A DNA stretch of 64,000 nt from Baylisascaris procyonis (GCA_037389465.1 JAZARR010000230.1:6031501-6095500); one strand, 5' to 3'. Shown: positions 38,100-51,458, counted from the first letter of the stretch. Numbers and translations are program-made. Notes: a model not told the origin generated them from the letters alone.

Positions 38100-38585
38100 G
38101 GAGGGCAGCGAAAGATTAACCTATACGTCTTCAATGGTAGACAGCGATGAATTTTGGAGTCCGAGGTGACTGCAGTAGAGTATTTGATCTACCCGTAGGT
38201 ACCGACATAGAGGGTTATTCAATAGGCACGCTCAATACCCTTTGGCGGCATTCATGTAGGCGCTGGAAGGGCGGGGAGGGCGATGAGGTTTTGAGCAGCA
38301 TATGGACAGTCTTTGGAGGGCGCAAGCGAGTTGGGTGAGGTGAATTGACATACGTGTGGGTAGTCTTTGGGGGCGCTCGGGAGTTCTGTTAATACGATGA
38401 ATTTTTTGATCTATTTGTTGGTAGTTTCCGAAGAAATTTGAGCACTAGAGTGATGGATTTTTTGATCTACACCTAAACGCCTTCTGACGGCATTTGATGG
38501 GTGGAAGTGGTGGATTTTTGAGTTACATGTATACTGTCCTTCGTGACATTTTGATGGTAAAGGGCCGAGAGTCATGCTTGTAAGT
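38100..38585. repeat. Degenerate 55-57-base minisatellite (left arm)
   Basis: At least six units resembling GATGAATTTTTTGATCTA, then GTAGTCTTTGG and a G-rich end, spaced 55-57 bases. This explains the short frames here (for example 38,147-38,338) as artefacts. Confidence 0.72.
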
Positions 38586-39384
38586 GTTGGTCTACTGCTG
38601 ATCCACGTCAGATGTAGCTTGCGGTGGTATCGAGGCGTTGCTACTGATTCGAGCTCTATAAGTGAGAGTCTGTTGTCTTGGATTGCGGATGCATTCTCGT
38701 AGATCTTGCATAGTTTTTCTCTAAAAGGATGTAAAACGGCAAAAAATCACAGAGTATTCCCGAGCACGTACCCCGATGAGGAAGGTGCTTGGCCATCCCA
38801 TCGTCGTTTGGCTCGATAATAGCTGCTTGTCCTGGCGAATGGGATCTGAAGTTCCTTCCACCAGATTATTGTGGAGTCTCTATTTGTCTAGCAAAAACAG
38901 GATACTTGCAACAGAGAATGTAATTCCTGAACACAACTTTCGCTGTCGATACAACTACATCTAATATCATAGGTGGATTCCTACTATTTGCCCGAATGAA
39001 AAATAGATCGCAAGCATGAATGCTGTTTGTGAAGAAATCCCGATGAGAACCTCCCGCAAAAAGAGAACATCTTCCCCGAAATGTCGAGAAATAAGACTAT
39101 TAGTTCCTTTGATAGGAATTTCCACTGCAAAGCAAAGGTAAAAAACATTTACAACGTCGAAGACCTCACATGACGACATTAATAAAGTTCAGATCCTACA
39201 TAAGAGAAATCTGGCTAGGCAGACCCGCAGAAAACAATTCCCCACCCTTAACGTTTATGCAGCCATTTCGTTGAAATGCAAATTCCAGTGCTGATGTGTT
39301 TACTATATCTTATACGTTTGCGTATATCTCAGCCATGGAATGCGCGTATGTGTTTGGTGTGTTCGTATGTGTGCGTGCATATTT

Positions 39385-39420
39385 TGTGTGTGTGTGTGTC
39401 TATGTGTCCGTGTGTGTGGT
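39385..39420. repeat. Short (TG)n tract
   Basis: TG-rich microsatellite, about 8 perfect units then imperfect TGTG repeats to 39,440; it lies in the single-copy loop. Confidence 0.8.
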
Positions 39421-39805
39421 ATGTATGGTGTGTATTGTGTACACCGTAGACACCACACTCAGAACTCACATAAAACATATGAAGTTAACAAATCAATAAT
39501 CCGAGAAGCTCACCTCCACATGTGAAAATATCAGTTTATCGGTTATACAGCATGAAAACCACTTAGGCCACATTGGTTCGAAGGATTGATTGCAAAGTTA
39601 GGACTGAAACACGCGGGATCCACTTATGCTTGATTGTTTATCACAATGAGCTCGTGCTGCACTCTTCATTGCTTCCCTTTTTTGTCGAGCATCTCTGAGT
39701 TGTGTACTGCCTCTACATATTTTCCTTAGTTTTTATGTGAATATAGTAATGTACGATTCTTCAAAGGCTGAATAACCTTTTTCCTTTCTCCCTTATCTTC
39801 CAAAT

Positions 39806-40108
39806 ATGTTGAAATTCGTTACTCGAACACCGTTGTCTCACCGTATATTTCCACATTTATTGCGACGATTTATTTCCGAGCGACCAGTGCCACGCCGCTC
39901 GTTGAAGATGCGCGCGGTCTCCCTCCGTCTCTCTCGTGCGCCCGGTCTCCCTCTGTCTCTCTCAAAAAAGATTATTCAGCCTTTGAAGACGGGGCGAAGT
40001 GCGTCAACCCCCTCTCAAGTAAGCGTTTTTCGAATTTTGGCGCTATCCCATTCCCTGGATGACTTTAAACAGTGGACTATTTCTTCAAGTCTTTATAAAC
40101 TTTTTTGA
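39806..40108 (+). CDS. Small protein with mitochondrial-type presequence (candidate)
   Basis: ATG 39,806 opens MLKFVTRTPLSHRIFPHLLR, rich in arginine, hydroxylated and hydrophobic residues and poor in acids, as in mitochondrial targeting peptides. The frame meets a GTAAGC donor after codon 71 (40,019). A TTTAAACAG acceptor about 54 bases later rejoins in phase 0 with WTISSSLYKLF and TGA, giving about 82 residues; unspliced it runs 100 codons. Function unknown. The CCGTCTCTC repeats in the middle (RLSRAPGLPLSLS) reduce my confidence that it is protein-coding. Confidence 0.35.
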   Translation: MLKFVTRTPLSHRIFPHLLRRFISERPVPRRSLKMRAVSLRLSRAPGLPLSLSKKIIQPLKTGRSASTPSQVSVFRILALSHSLDDFKQWTISSSLYKLF

Positions 40109-40274
40109 AGGTAATTCAAATTTATTTTAAAGTTTGAAAAAAGTTTTGAGCTTGCTTTGCAATATTTTCATTCATAGTCGGTATGAGATCCTCTTAAGAA
40201 CGCATTACTTTTTGTACGTAAATATGCACTTGTTTGAAAATTCTTGTTAAAAATCACATGCCGGACTCATCGTT

Positions 40275-41940
40275 TCATGACCATATTTCAACGTTACAGC
40301 TCAATATTTTCAAAATTACATATGAACGAGCATTGTTGACAGGCTGAGTGCAGGAAATTAGGAAATGGAGGTTCTTTTGAACACAGCCTCGCTGAAGCTG
40401 ACTATGAGTCTTGCTGATCGCCTTCATTGAGGCAAAACTTGTACCAGTGCACACTTCCAGGAGGTAGCGTTCCATTTTCGAATGAATAGCCTTTTCGGTC
40501 ACATGAATTGATTCACCGTTATTTCTTGCATTTGGCTTTTCAAGATCGAAGCGATGGACTGCAGTGAAAAGGGCACGAAGGTTCACCCATTCGTCAATAT
40601 TGACCCAACAAGTAGTATCATGAACGTGTGCTGCAATGATTCGAAATGTCATAAAACTCTTGTTTCAAAGGATCACCCCGCTGACGTTGCATTTCTTGAG
40701 AACGTCAACGATGTAAGCATTTTTACCACTGACTATCACTTCATTTCTTTGTTGATTCAACAAGTAAGAAATGCCCTTATAAGACATAAGGGTATAAAAT
40801 TTGGGTGGAGGGAATGAGATGACTCTGTGTGACTTCGAAACGATTTCTCGAAATAGTCTCGTTTTAATTTTGGTAGTTTAGAAGTGATTGCTGCCAATTT
40901 GGCACTATCATCAGGTTCAGCACAGAGATTGAGTGATATTTGATCGTTGATCGTTCTCAACCGATTTTATGCTGCCTTCTTACACACATATTCTCATGCG
41001 ATTAAGTCGAAAGTGTAACCAAAACATTGCCAAAGTGGCATGTGTCCCTGACGCTAACGACGTCGCTATCTGGAAATTCCACTGATTTGAACGTATTGAA
41101 GGTGGCCTATCTGTGCTGTTCGGTGATGTGAGCTAATATATTGGAACGTTGCCAACTAAGAACAACTCATAGAGATTGAATTTCTTAATGTTCTTCCCAT
41201 GGTATTCATCGTTGTGGCGTAATAAGCAGTCAGTGATTTCTTGGAAGAAAGAGGCCGATAATTAGTATTTCTGCGATTTGGCTTATGATCGAGTGTCTAA
41301 ATGCAGAAATATTCGTGAGACATCAAATGTTCGTTCGTTATGAGGTGAAGCTTTTTCTTCTTGTTGTCATTGAGGTTTTTTCCCTTCGCTTTTCAAATTG
41401 TCTTTCCAGATGAACCTATCTTATTTGCATGATCCTTCCACTAGTGATTATCATTGTTTCTGACTTATCTAGCTGCATTCGCAGTTGCTTGAAATGGTTT
41501 ATTGTCATCAATCCCATAGTGAACCCTTAAATTGCTGTTAGGTTCATTCTGAGGGTATTCTGTATACCAGTTGAACGTTCTGAGCTAATACTAACATCCT
41601 TCCGCTTTGTATTACGAAGCTTAAGACCATGTCAGATGATAGATGAAATAGGGTGTTGCCAATATGTTGTGGGGCGGAATGACCGGGGCCAACAATACTT
41701 GGAGGCAGTTCAAGCAATTTGAATACAGCACAAAGGAATCACAACAATGAAAGACGACACAGAACTTTCTCATAACTTTGTAGTGATATGTGTTTTCTTT
41801 CACACGAAACGTGAGCCGAAATCATCGTTTTCTTCTTGCTGGAATTTGTTTCATAATTTATACGCGATGAAGTGACAGTCTGCGGCACTCCAATTCCACC
41901 ATGACCTGATTCAGAGGCTTTATTCTCCAAGAATGTCTAG
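40275..41940 (-). CDS. Loop gene or pseudogene with OB-fold-like stretch
   Basis: Minus-strand coding-like pieces in order: about 41,935-41,740 (SGHGGIGVPQTVTSSRIN), 41,252-41,136 (ITDCLLRHNDEYHGKNIKKF, then NLYELFLVGNVPIY), 41,106-41,005 (SVEFPDSDVVSVRDTCHFGN), 40,960-40,840 (NLCAEPDDSAKLAAITSKLP) and 40,810-40,275 (NEVIVSGKNAYIVDVL, AHVHDTTCWVNIDEWVNLR, then ALFTAVHRFDLEKP). The last piece is one frame broken by a TGA at 40,665-40,667. A GTAAAA donor (40,70x) and ATTGCAG acceptor (40,63x) could splice it out in phase. The V-x-D ... WVNLRAL pattern resembles the second OB fold of POT1-type telomere-binding proteins, which nematodes carry in several forms; this is a tentative match from memory. 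Could equally be a decayed gene. Confidence 0.35.
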
Positions 41941-43260
41941 ATTTCTCTCGCAACGGTGCAATCAGTTAGTAGATTCGCTAACGCCATATGTGATAAGCTT
42001 TTTTGGTAATGAACACGGTTAGCACTGTTGTATCCCTTTAGAGCGTCCCACCGAACGGCGTATCAGAGATTTCTTTTTGAGAATCGCAATATTTCATCAT
42101 CCACAATTGTCGTTGTCACAAAGTAATTCACTCTAAAAGTGTGTTGCAGTAAAGGTGGATGTGGTTTGGTCATTGCACATATTTGTTGATAAGAGCAAGT
42201 TCTAAAAGGTTTTGAAACTGCTGCGAACAGTTTTATTGGTTTGTGGTTTGCAGGATGATGTTTTCCTTTTTGACTTGTTGTTCAGAAGACAGAACCTTAG
42301 GAGAAGAGTTGGAGTCCGCGACGATGTAAGTGCTAAACGTTTATTCCTAAGTGGTGGATAGCTTTGTGCGTCCGCAGCTACTCTTCCTCCACCTCCCGAA
42401 CAAACTGAGAGCGAAGCCATCTATAACTATAACTGTGCCAATTTTGTTGTTTTGTGTAAACGAACGTATTAAAATCATTGCGTTTACAGTGCTCTAATTC
42501 TTTTAACACCGAATACACTATTGCGATGGAGAATTGCAAACGCGCTAGGAATGCCCGTATGGTTTGAATGCATTTATGAGTGTAATGAACCCACGATAGA
42601 GTATAAATAAATCAAATGAAAAAATAGACTAGCAGTAGAAGTGTTCTGCACCGAGCACGAATTCGGCAACTTCTGAGGTCTTAAGGAACATTTTACTCAA
42701 CATAAATGGACAATTTGGAAAGATAAACACTTTCACATTCAAAAGAGTTCCGCCCTCTGGATATTGTGAATACTTCAGCAAATCGATAAAAGCAGAGATC
42801 TAGATTTGGAGATCCGTTTTACTGCAAGTAGAACGGTGTTTCAGCAACCAGCGTTTGCATCGTCTTCCGTTATCGCTTTTAAAAAGAGCAAATTATCGAG
42901 CCATATTCGCTAATTACTTTCACCGAAGCGACCGATTTGAGCGGGTCATTTGAAGAGATTCAAAAACTCATTTGATGTAACATCCTAAGGAAACCGTGCT
43001 TTAATCAAAGTGAGAGGATTTTTAAATTTCACGCACCTGCCACTTCGGACAAATGGTTCAATTATTTTTTAAGTTCGGAAGTGAAGGGAAGTTTCATGAA
43101 CATCGAATAAGTAGCTCCGCTTAAATAGACGACGATAAAATATATGCAAGTAAATCGTCAGTAAAAATGATTAAAAGCTTATTTGAGGATATGAAAGGAA
43201 GATTTGTTGCGTTATGGGTATTGCGCTAGAGTAACTTGTTTTATGTGATAGTTGCTGCAG

Positions 43261-43338
43261 ATGCGGGTGGCTTTAAAAGTAAACAACCGAAACCAGAAAA
43301 AAAGAGCCAAGACCGATATACCACACCTAAACCTGAAG
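43261..43338 (+). CDS. Lysine-rich exon candidate
   Basis: Acceptor GTTGCTGCAG and donor GTAAGC bracket 78 bases open in two frames (AGGFKSKQPKPEKKSQDR in one, MRVALKVNNRNQKKRAK in the other). No partner exon found; just outside the right arm. Confidence 0.25.
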
Positions 43339-43819
43339 GTAAGCAAGCAGGCAATTGATACGACCATATACCACTGGCCAATATTAGTAATGTTTTTCAA
43401 TGAAATGTTTGAAGTGCAAATAATCACATCGTTACGAATTATTAAACAGTGAGTAGAACATGTTTGGAAGCGATTGCTATAGCGTCAGTTAGTTTTTTAT
43501 ACACGAAAAGTTTTTTTGGTAAACTTAGAGGGATATTAGAGGCAACGCATCATTAAGTGAGAATGGTGCTTCATTTGTGATAAAAAATTTCATAAACAGA
43601 TCGCATTACCAAGCACCTTCCTCATCGGGGTATGTGCTCGGGAATACTCTGTGATTTTTTGCCGTTTTACATCCTTTTAGAGAAAAACTATGCAAGATCT
43701 ACGAGAATGCATCCGCAATCCAAGACAACAGACTCTCACTTGTAGAGCTCGAATCAGTAGCAACGCCTCGATATCACCGCAAGCTACATCTGATTTGGAT
43801 CAGCGGCAGACCAACACTT

Positions 43820-44290
43820 ACAAGCATCACCCTCGACCCTTTACCATCAAAATGTCACCAAGGACGATATACATGTAATTCAAAAATCCACCAGTTCTAC
43901 CTATCAAATGCCGTCAAAAGGCGTTTAGGCGTAGTTCAAAGAATCCATCATTCTAGTGCTCAAATCCCTTCGGAAACTACCAACAAATAGGTCAAAAATT
44001 CATCGTATTAAGAGAATTCCCGAGCGTCCCCCAAAGACTATCCACACATATGTCAACTCACACTGCCAACTCCCTTGCGCCCTCCAAAGACTGTCCATAT
44101 GTAGGTTAAAACCTCATCGCCCTCCCCCTCCCCCCCCTTCCAGCGCCTAAATGAATGCTGCCAAAGAGTATTGAACGTGCCTATTGAATAACCCTCTATG
44201 TTAGTATCTACGGGTAGATCAAATACTCTACTGCAGTCACCTCGCACTCCAAAATTCATTGCTGTCTACAATTGAAGACGTGTAGGTCAA
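43820..44290. repeat. Degenerate 55-57-base minisatellite (right arm)
   Basis: Inverted copy of the 38,100-38,585 array; the frames at 43,690-43,878 and 44,053-44,259 fall inside or next to it. An ATG-less plus frame from about 43,682 (EKLCKIYENASAIQDN start) stays open through the array for about 100 codons in both arms; I do not trust it. Confidence 0.7.
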
Positions 44291-45332
44291 ACTTTCGCTG
44301 CCCTCCCCATGATAACCGAGTGACAGCTCCCGCATTGCCTCAACAAACTGCGAAGAAATTCGGCCTGCCTTATGCAGAAAAAAAACAAGTTACACTGCAA
44401 CCGGCTACCACACTGCTTGACAAGCTAACCTGAGGCCGCTCAAGCTAACCAGAGGTGCCTCCGGCCGCAATCCTCAGCGGTCCGTAGTGCTGCAGACACG
44501 CCAGTGCGATCTTTAAAGGACTGACTCGGACACCCTTAGTCACTAGACGCGACGACCGTCTACTGCTTCCACCGGCCTCATTCAGTGTGAACACGACACG
44601 GGCAAACCTTTAACCAACGCCACTCTCGATTCAGCTACCTCGACTTGAAATCAGCCTCACACTTCCCTCAGAAAGTCATCAATAAAATTCTCAGTTAAAA
44701 TATCGAGAGTGGCGAAACACGAGGCATTACAGCAATCATACCAGAAATCAACAGGTGAAACAACACGATGCAGCAGCAACAGCAACAACAACCACGAAGA
44801 AAATCATAAAAGAACACAAAATGCAAGAATATATGCCTCATATACAATTGCAAAATATAGAAATATAAAGCGGGAAAAGATCATAATTCCGCTCTCTGTA
44901 TACTCAATAGCCTCGTAGCACTCGGATAAGACCATCCAAGCCGCTTCTTTCGCCCCATTTCAAATTCTACCAGCTAGTCGTTATCCCTGCCAATCTGAAA
45001 ACACCCGATTAATACCACACGGAAAGCACTTGAGAGCCCATTGAACGATGAGGTCGCAGGATGAAATGCTTCGAAAAACAAATGAAAAGCATGTGTGAAT
45101 GACAATCCGCAATACATGTGGTAGTAATTCGGCATATGCAAATGCTTACTCATTTCACCCTCGGCGAAATCGGTAAAGTTCGACCATTAACTACATCGCT
45201 TTATTCGCAACATCTAAATTTCCGCATTACAAACTTAGAGATGTGCCGCGTATTATTTTCTAGATGAAATGGAACATAAAAGATGAAAAAGAACGCAACT
45301 CTGCAAAAGAATGTAGTCTGAAAAGGTTGTTT

Positions 45333-45581
45333 TCATCCCATTGCTATAAAAAAAAAATTATAAGACATCTTTTTAGCACCGTTCAGAACGGCTTTCTTCA
45401 ACTCTTCTACCTCGAACGATGAACAACCTCCTCCCTCGTGTAAGGGGCGACATATTTTAGAAGGATTTAAAAAATTCTCACTTGCACTAATGACGTTTGT
45501 TTGGTAACCAAAACTGCCACTAACGAAGCGTCTGGCGCCTGCAAAAAAAGGTATTTGAATGATGGAAATTTCGTTCACCAC
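45333..45581 (-). CDS. 82-codon frame kept in both arms (right copy)
   Basis: Inverted twin of 36,527-36,775; in the alternative exon reading two residues differ (V to A and P to S) and the donor is GTGAGA where the left has GTAAGA. Confidence 0.25.
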   Translation of the reverse strand: MVNEISIIQIPFFAGARRFVSGSFGYQTNVISASENFLNPSKICRPLHEGGGCSSFEVEELKKAVLNGAKKMSYNFFFIAMG

Positions 45582-46993
45582 AACAGAAATCGTTTAAACT
45601 GTCTTAACTCGAACAACTGAAATTTATTGCACAGTGGAACTTAGTGACAGCCGACGAAGCAGAAAATACCTTGTTTGAAATATCTTCAGCATTGAAACGA
45701 ACAAAACAAGGCCATTCACTACAGTCGATAAGCGCACCTTATATAGAATTAAACAGGGCCCTCAAAAAATGTCCTAACTGCTAATCAAAACGATAGAATT
45801 AAAAACACAACAGCTCTCTCCCTCTTAGGTTTATTTTGTGACGAGTGAGAAAATAGTTGGAATATTAACGATATACTTTCCACGCATATCTAGTACATTG
45901 CTATGAGAAAGACAACTACAGATTGAAAAAAAAATCACAGGTCAAGGATCAACGTTCAAATATAAATTCTCTCAATCGCCTTATTCATTGAACTCTGCTC
46001 ATCGTATGTAAAGTAGATTTTTTACGAGAAATGTAATCGAAAAAAGCGTTTAACCTGAAAAAAATATGTTTTGTAAATATCCGCTAATTGAAAATATGCT
46101 TCATTCAGGCAAATGTGTTATCAAAAGTGTTCATTATTTTAACAAAATTTATTATCTATTTTTTAAATGAAAGTTTCTAACTTTGATTAAATTTCACGAC
46201 CGACTTCACATATGAAACTTATGTTCTCAGCTAAGAGCAAATTTCATGAAAGAAGCAATCAGTAAACTCTCAATAATACGAATTAAGATCACACCTCTTT
46301 CCATCGATGTCCATTCGCTTTGTCATTTTCCACAGCCTTCTTAGCACTGCTACCTTCTTATTCAGGCATTCATCGCTTCAACAATAGAGAATTCGCTACT
46401 CTGAAATCTTGTGAGATATTTTATTTTGCATTCCAGATAGAAAAAAAATCATATATTCTGAAGTGTTCGAAGTGAGTTCGAAATGATGGACTACTGTGAG
46501 CACGTCTCTTAGCACAAAACAACGATCGCGCTCTTGAACTCCGCCTTCAAAACGACAAAGAATAAATGAGCTTAGAGCTAAGTCTCTATTGCTTTGATTT
46601 CATCTATATTTTTTGCAATCGAAATTCGATGTGATCGTTTTCGAGAGAAACATTTGCACTACAATAAACTTTTCATCATGTGATCACCAAATAAAAGTGA
46701 ACTCGAACATCAGAGCATAATATAAACGAAGCTGTTAACTAGTAGTTCCAAGCAAACTGAATCGTAGTTAGACCAACTTTAAAACTTCAAAGCTCGCTTT
46801 GCTAATGAGAAACTTGCTCGCCTAATAATGACAACTTGCGGAATGACTGACTAACCGCAAATAGAATAGCATTTCCTTTCAGCGAAAAAAGTTTCTGCCT
46901 AATAAAACACCGCCAGAGTTAAGCTCCGCAAATTTTCTTACCAAATCCATTACTCTTCTATCACTTTATAAACCACAGAATGATAGAACTTTC

Positions 46994-47052
46994 ATAAGGC
47001 ACGATGTAAATAGTGAACTAGTTCTAGGTTCACTATTTACATCGTGCCTTAT
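46994..47052. repeat. Perfect 25-base hairpin (right arm)
   Basis: Inverted copy of the hairpin at 35,053-35,111; both stems are intact here too, with spacer TAGTTCTAG. Confidence 0.9.
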
Positions 47053-48156
47053 CAAAGTAAATAGATGTAAATAGACTAATATAAAGCTCCGACAATAAGT
47101 CCCCATAAAGCAGAGAGGATGCAATGACAACTTACTCTGGCAAGGGAAATTTTCGGTAAAAATTATATCGCTGGCTGGCTTATCAATGCCTTCTATTCAA
47201 GAAAATTACTTTTTCTACTCCGCTGATCATATATCATGGAAGTGATGAAGAAAAAGCTATCTTTGACAACGAACGACAAAATATGAACGGAATATGCAAC
47301 AATAATCAAAAACTAACCATTTAAAAAATGAGTTCACGCATTTCTGATGCTTGATAATGGAGACCGCTTCTCGCAGTTTTTTTCCATAATCGTGCGAGCA
47401 CAGTTACCCGAAATCGACGAACAATTTCACTGAAATAAAATAGTTTCTCAATTATGCATTTTGAATTATGCGTCATATAGTCTCAATGTGTATACCTTCT
47501 GCTGCTTATATCAATTACTACAGAATGAGTCATATATGTTTTTTTGCAAAAATTAAAACTACTCGGCCACCACAAAAATCAAGTGGGATGTCCCTTCACT
47601 CTTTCCTCTATATGCTTCACTTACTATAAATCCGAAAATCGACCAGATCTCGTGGATCCCTCCTCTAGTACCGGGCAGCAAAGGAACATACGATATTGGT
47701 CGACGAAATGTTCTTCTTAACCGGCATTTCCTTTGGAAAAAAACCCTTCCCTGACGTATTTTTGAATCGAATGGAAAAAATTCCCAAAATTAAACCGAAG
47801 ATAGTAAAGATTTAATTCGACCAGATAAAATAAAAACATTTTTCTCTGCCGCATTCATCCTAAGAGTAATTTAGCAATCAAAAGTTTGTTGAATGATTCG
47901 CTTGGAAAATATCCCACTACATTCAACCGATTGACCAAAGTACTTCCTGTTCATAAAAACATCAGAAAGTTTTCAGACTTAAAAAGCTTCTTCTTTTCCT
48001 AACACCCAGATCTAAACAAAAATTTCAAGGCATTCAAAATGAAATAAGAACTTTGATATTTTAGCCTACCCCAACATGGAGATATATTAAACGGTTCAAG
48101 GTAGAAACAAGTTCCTCACCGCTATTTCTCGGCTCCCTCTCTCTCCCCCCTCCCAG

Positions 48157-50437
48157 ATCCTTAAAAAGGTTTGACAGATATAAAGAAAACGTTGAACGTT
48201 GAAATTTGCCCAATTCAACTACATACGCACACTAAATCGCGCTTGCCGGAGATATTGGCACTCTTGTAATGCTGACGTGAAAATGAATTACTGATGAATC
48301 CCGCACCTCTCACACACACTTCACCGTGATGACGCAACGGAAGTACAAAGGAATCACCAATCGTGCAAAGCGAAGGAACTCTTCGAAACTCATTAAGTAA
48401 TGGAATGCAGGTTTTGCAATATGTCAGTCAGAATTTGCGCAACAACAGTGGCATGCAATGGAAGAAATAAATGAAGTATGTATTGTGATGCATGAAAAAT
48501 GAGCAATATCAATGAAAGAGGAAACGAAAACAGTCTGCAGTGATGGTTGTTGGTAATGCTAAACAGATCTCTAATGCATTTATTCGGCTTTAATTTACTC
48601 TAACTACGCATCGAACATCTTATTGAGACGCATCCATGCTCGATAAGTTTGTGGCACAATGAAAATTTATGTTATGCGTGAGAATATTTTAGGCTTGAAA
48701 TTGCAATATTTCACTCCTAATTTAGCCTAGAAAAATTCAATGCGAGCAATTATGAATCCGAAGCTCCAGGGCGATTAATAACAACGTACTCACCCCCTCC
48801 TACCTACTCATCAACATTGTGTGTTGAGATTTTATTTGCATTTATGATTTATACACGTATCTGTTGCGGGAATGATTCAGAATGAATGTGGAAATGGCAT
48901 AATAGCCTCATAATGCAATCACTCAGAACCATCTACGGTTTAAGACTCCCCACTTGCGCCGTATTTTCTTTTTTTTTACACGGTGGAATGACAAATCACA
49001 TTTCAAAGGATACAGCTGTAAATCTTTACACCTTAATATAGACTATTCCTTGGGAGGACACCTGTAGAGCACAACACAACCTACTGGCCACCATTAAGGA
49101 GCTGGCATTGTCGCCCAATGACTCCTTTTCGACACCTCAACGGGGTCACTGACCCTCAGTAGAGTGATGGCACGCCCTTAATGACTCATATTCATCAACA
49201 CAGTGGAGTCATTATAGGCAACCGTTAAAGAGTTGGCGTCACGCCCAACGACTCTCTTCAACGGTGAAATGGAGTCTCTACAGGTAACCGCTAAGGAGCT
49301 GGCATCTCCGCCCAATGACTCCTTTTCAGCGGCTTTTGGGATAAAATAATATTGTTGGAGCCCAGCCATCGCAGGGCTTCAACAATTTATCAGATTGCCG
49401 AAAATTATCATACAGAATTTGCATCGGCAAAAGACAAACTAATTAGGAAGCTGTCTCATTATAGCTATAGGGTGTAAAGAAATTTACAGCCGCATCTCAA
49501 TAGAAATAAATGCAGCAATGTACACAAAACAGAAAAAAAGAAAATAAGGCGAACATAAATCCCCCGACGCAATGGTTCACTGAATAATCGCAGAAATTTT
49601 GCGACGTGTAATGCAAAGTAAAGTGTCAACTTCATTGAGCTACTATGAGATTCAACTTTATAATTGGTTGGACTGTGCTTTTTCTAGACTAATTTGTAGA
49701 TGAAATGTTGCAATTTCAATCCCCAAATATCCTTGCCCATGATATGAATGTTATTGCGCCACAAATTTATCGATCACTGGGCTGCTACGAATTTTTTTTT
49801 CTGGAGAGGGATTTTGTTCTTTTATGCTCCGATCATAGCAACACTATTTTCAGAAAAGTAATGGCACCTCTCTTTACCAGGTTCAAAAATAATTTCAATA
49901 AACTTTTTCAATCGTAGCGAACAACGTCGTCGAATAATCTTTCTCACAAAAGTTTGTTCGTTCTTCTTGAACGAGATATTCGGCAAGTCAACTAGAGCAA
50001 AATAAAACTAAAGAATCGCATTACAAATCTGTTTAACATCACAAACAACCATCCACTGCGGATATTTTTTTTTTTGCTTCCTGTATATTTCTACTGTGCA
50101 CTTGCAATCATATCACAATGCACACTTCATTACCTCAACAATGTCAGGCCACTGAAGCTGCGCAAAATGTGATTGAACATGTTACAAGACCTGCATCTCT
50201 ATTAATAAATGAGTGCCAAAAGGTTCCTCTCCGTTGCACGATTGATGCACCTCTGCGTTCGAACAGCGTCGTAACAGGGAAGCATATATAAGAGACGAGT
50301 CGATCCATAGCAATTCGAATTCACCTAAGTAAAGCAAGAATGTCTGTGCTCAGGAAAAGCGATTCGGCGGTGCTCGGATGTAGACGAATTTAGAAGATTT
50401 CACACTCAACATTTTCATTTAGCAATCTGCCAAGACC
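48157..50437. repeat. Nested imperfect foldback element, right arm
   Basis: Inverted copy of the 31,680-33,960 foldback, so the locus contains four copies of the old half-repeat, in alternating orientation. Confidence 0.75.
49070..49345. repeat. 66-base degenerate tandem array at foldback centre (right)
   Basis: Inverted copy of 32,775-33,045; frame 49,178-49,369 (minus) shows the same 22-residue period with small changes. Confidence 0.8.
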
Positions 50438-50904
50438 AATCATGCAATCTTATAGAGATCATTGAGTATCACTGATTTCAGTTGATCATCAATATCGGCA
50501 TACGAATATGGCAGTTAATAAGATTGGCTTCATTTTCGTGACCGTTGAATTGATGATAAAACTTTTCAAATTTCTACGAAATCTCGTAAATTTTTTAAAC
50601 CAAAAGAACATCTTTCCGCCTAAAAATAACCATTTGAAAATACCAACTGCAGGGCTAAAAAAACTTGTCATTATCGAGTGCAGAAAAGAAAATCAAACGC
50701 CACAAATCTCGTCAACGACCCTGTTCATAAGCCGATTTCTGTGATTTATATAGGGTAAATGCACTCAACAAACTCTATGAACTCTGTAAGGTTGCAAGAT
50801 TTTTCATGAAGTCTCGGGAGGGATGACGGGGAGAAGACGGATTCTACTTTGGCACAAGAGATCCAATTCACCAAATGTTGATCTCTGTTGTGGAGTCGTT
50901 TGCT

Positions 50905-51458
50905 TCATAGGAAGAAATCGAGAGCTTCGAAGACTCGTTCTATCAAGTTCGCGCTCTCGAAGTTGCTAATAAAAATTTTAAGCAACTTATCTTGCGCCAC
51001 ATTTGTGGGGTCATTCCCAGCGCGCCTCTCCACCCTAATGACTTGGTGACCGCTGGTCACTGCAGCGACCCAATCTTCTATCGTTCGATTCATCGGTCAT
51101 CAGCTGCATCTTTCCTCTTTCACCTCCTCCGCGAAGTCCCTCATTGAAACTCTTCTCGTTAGTCCACATTCGTTGGGCAGCTCCATGCTTTCCCGTCCGC
51201 GTAGTACATCTGCAGGGTTGCGTGGTCACAACGTTTCATATTGTTGTTCATATTTCCGTTCAACGGCACGCCACAACAAATAAGCCATCGACCATAATTA
51301 TAAACCATCAAACTTGTCGCAAAGTCGAAAGGAACTCCAAGGGCAAAGCAGCGGAACCACTCTCCAATCTTCAGTTCGCCATGGCATTTAGATCTCGGTT
51401 GCTGCTTACTCTTCTTCTTCCTCATCCAAAACTTTCTTCCATTCTTTGACAAAGACAC
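50905..51458 (-). CDS. Overlapping conserved frames, right arm (unknown)
   Basis: Inverted copy of 30,660-31,213 with the same three frames (51,159-51,458, 51,035-51,229, 50,905-51,093) and a few replacements (for example C to W in the ECFRCF region, A to T after MNR). No frame has gained a stop in either copy. Confidence 0.27.

Larger units (their letters stand above)
28935..38792. repeat. Left arm of giant inverted duplication (about 9.86 kb)
   Basis: Reverse complement of 43,609-53,185. Matching points: 28,981 with 53,138; 29,189 with 52,930; 32,747 with 49,369; 36,527 with 45,581; 38,147 with 44,259; inner end 38,792 with 43,609. Coordinate sums stay near 82,110 until a 305-base insertion at 37,781-38,085 shifts them to about 82,401. 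Several 60-130-codon frames are reproduced almost letter for letter, with scattered single-base differences. By eye identity is about 95-99%. Confidence 0.96.
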
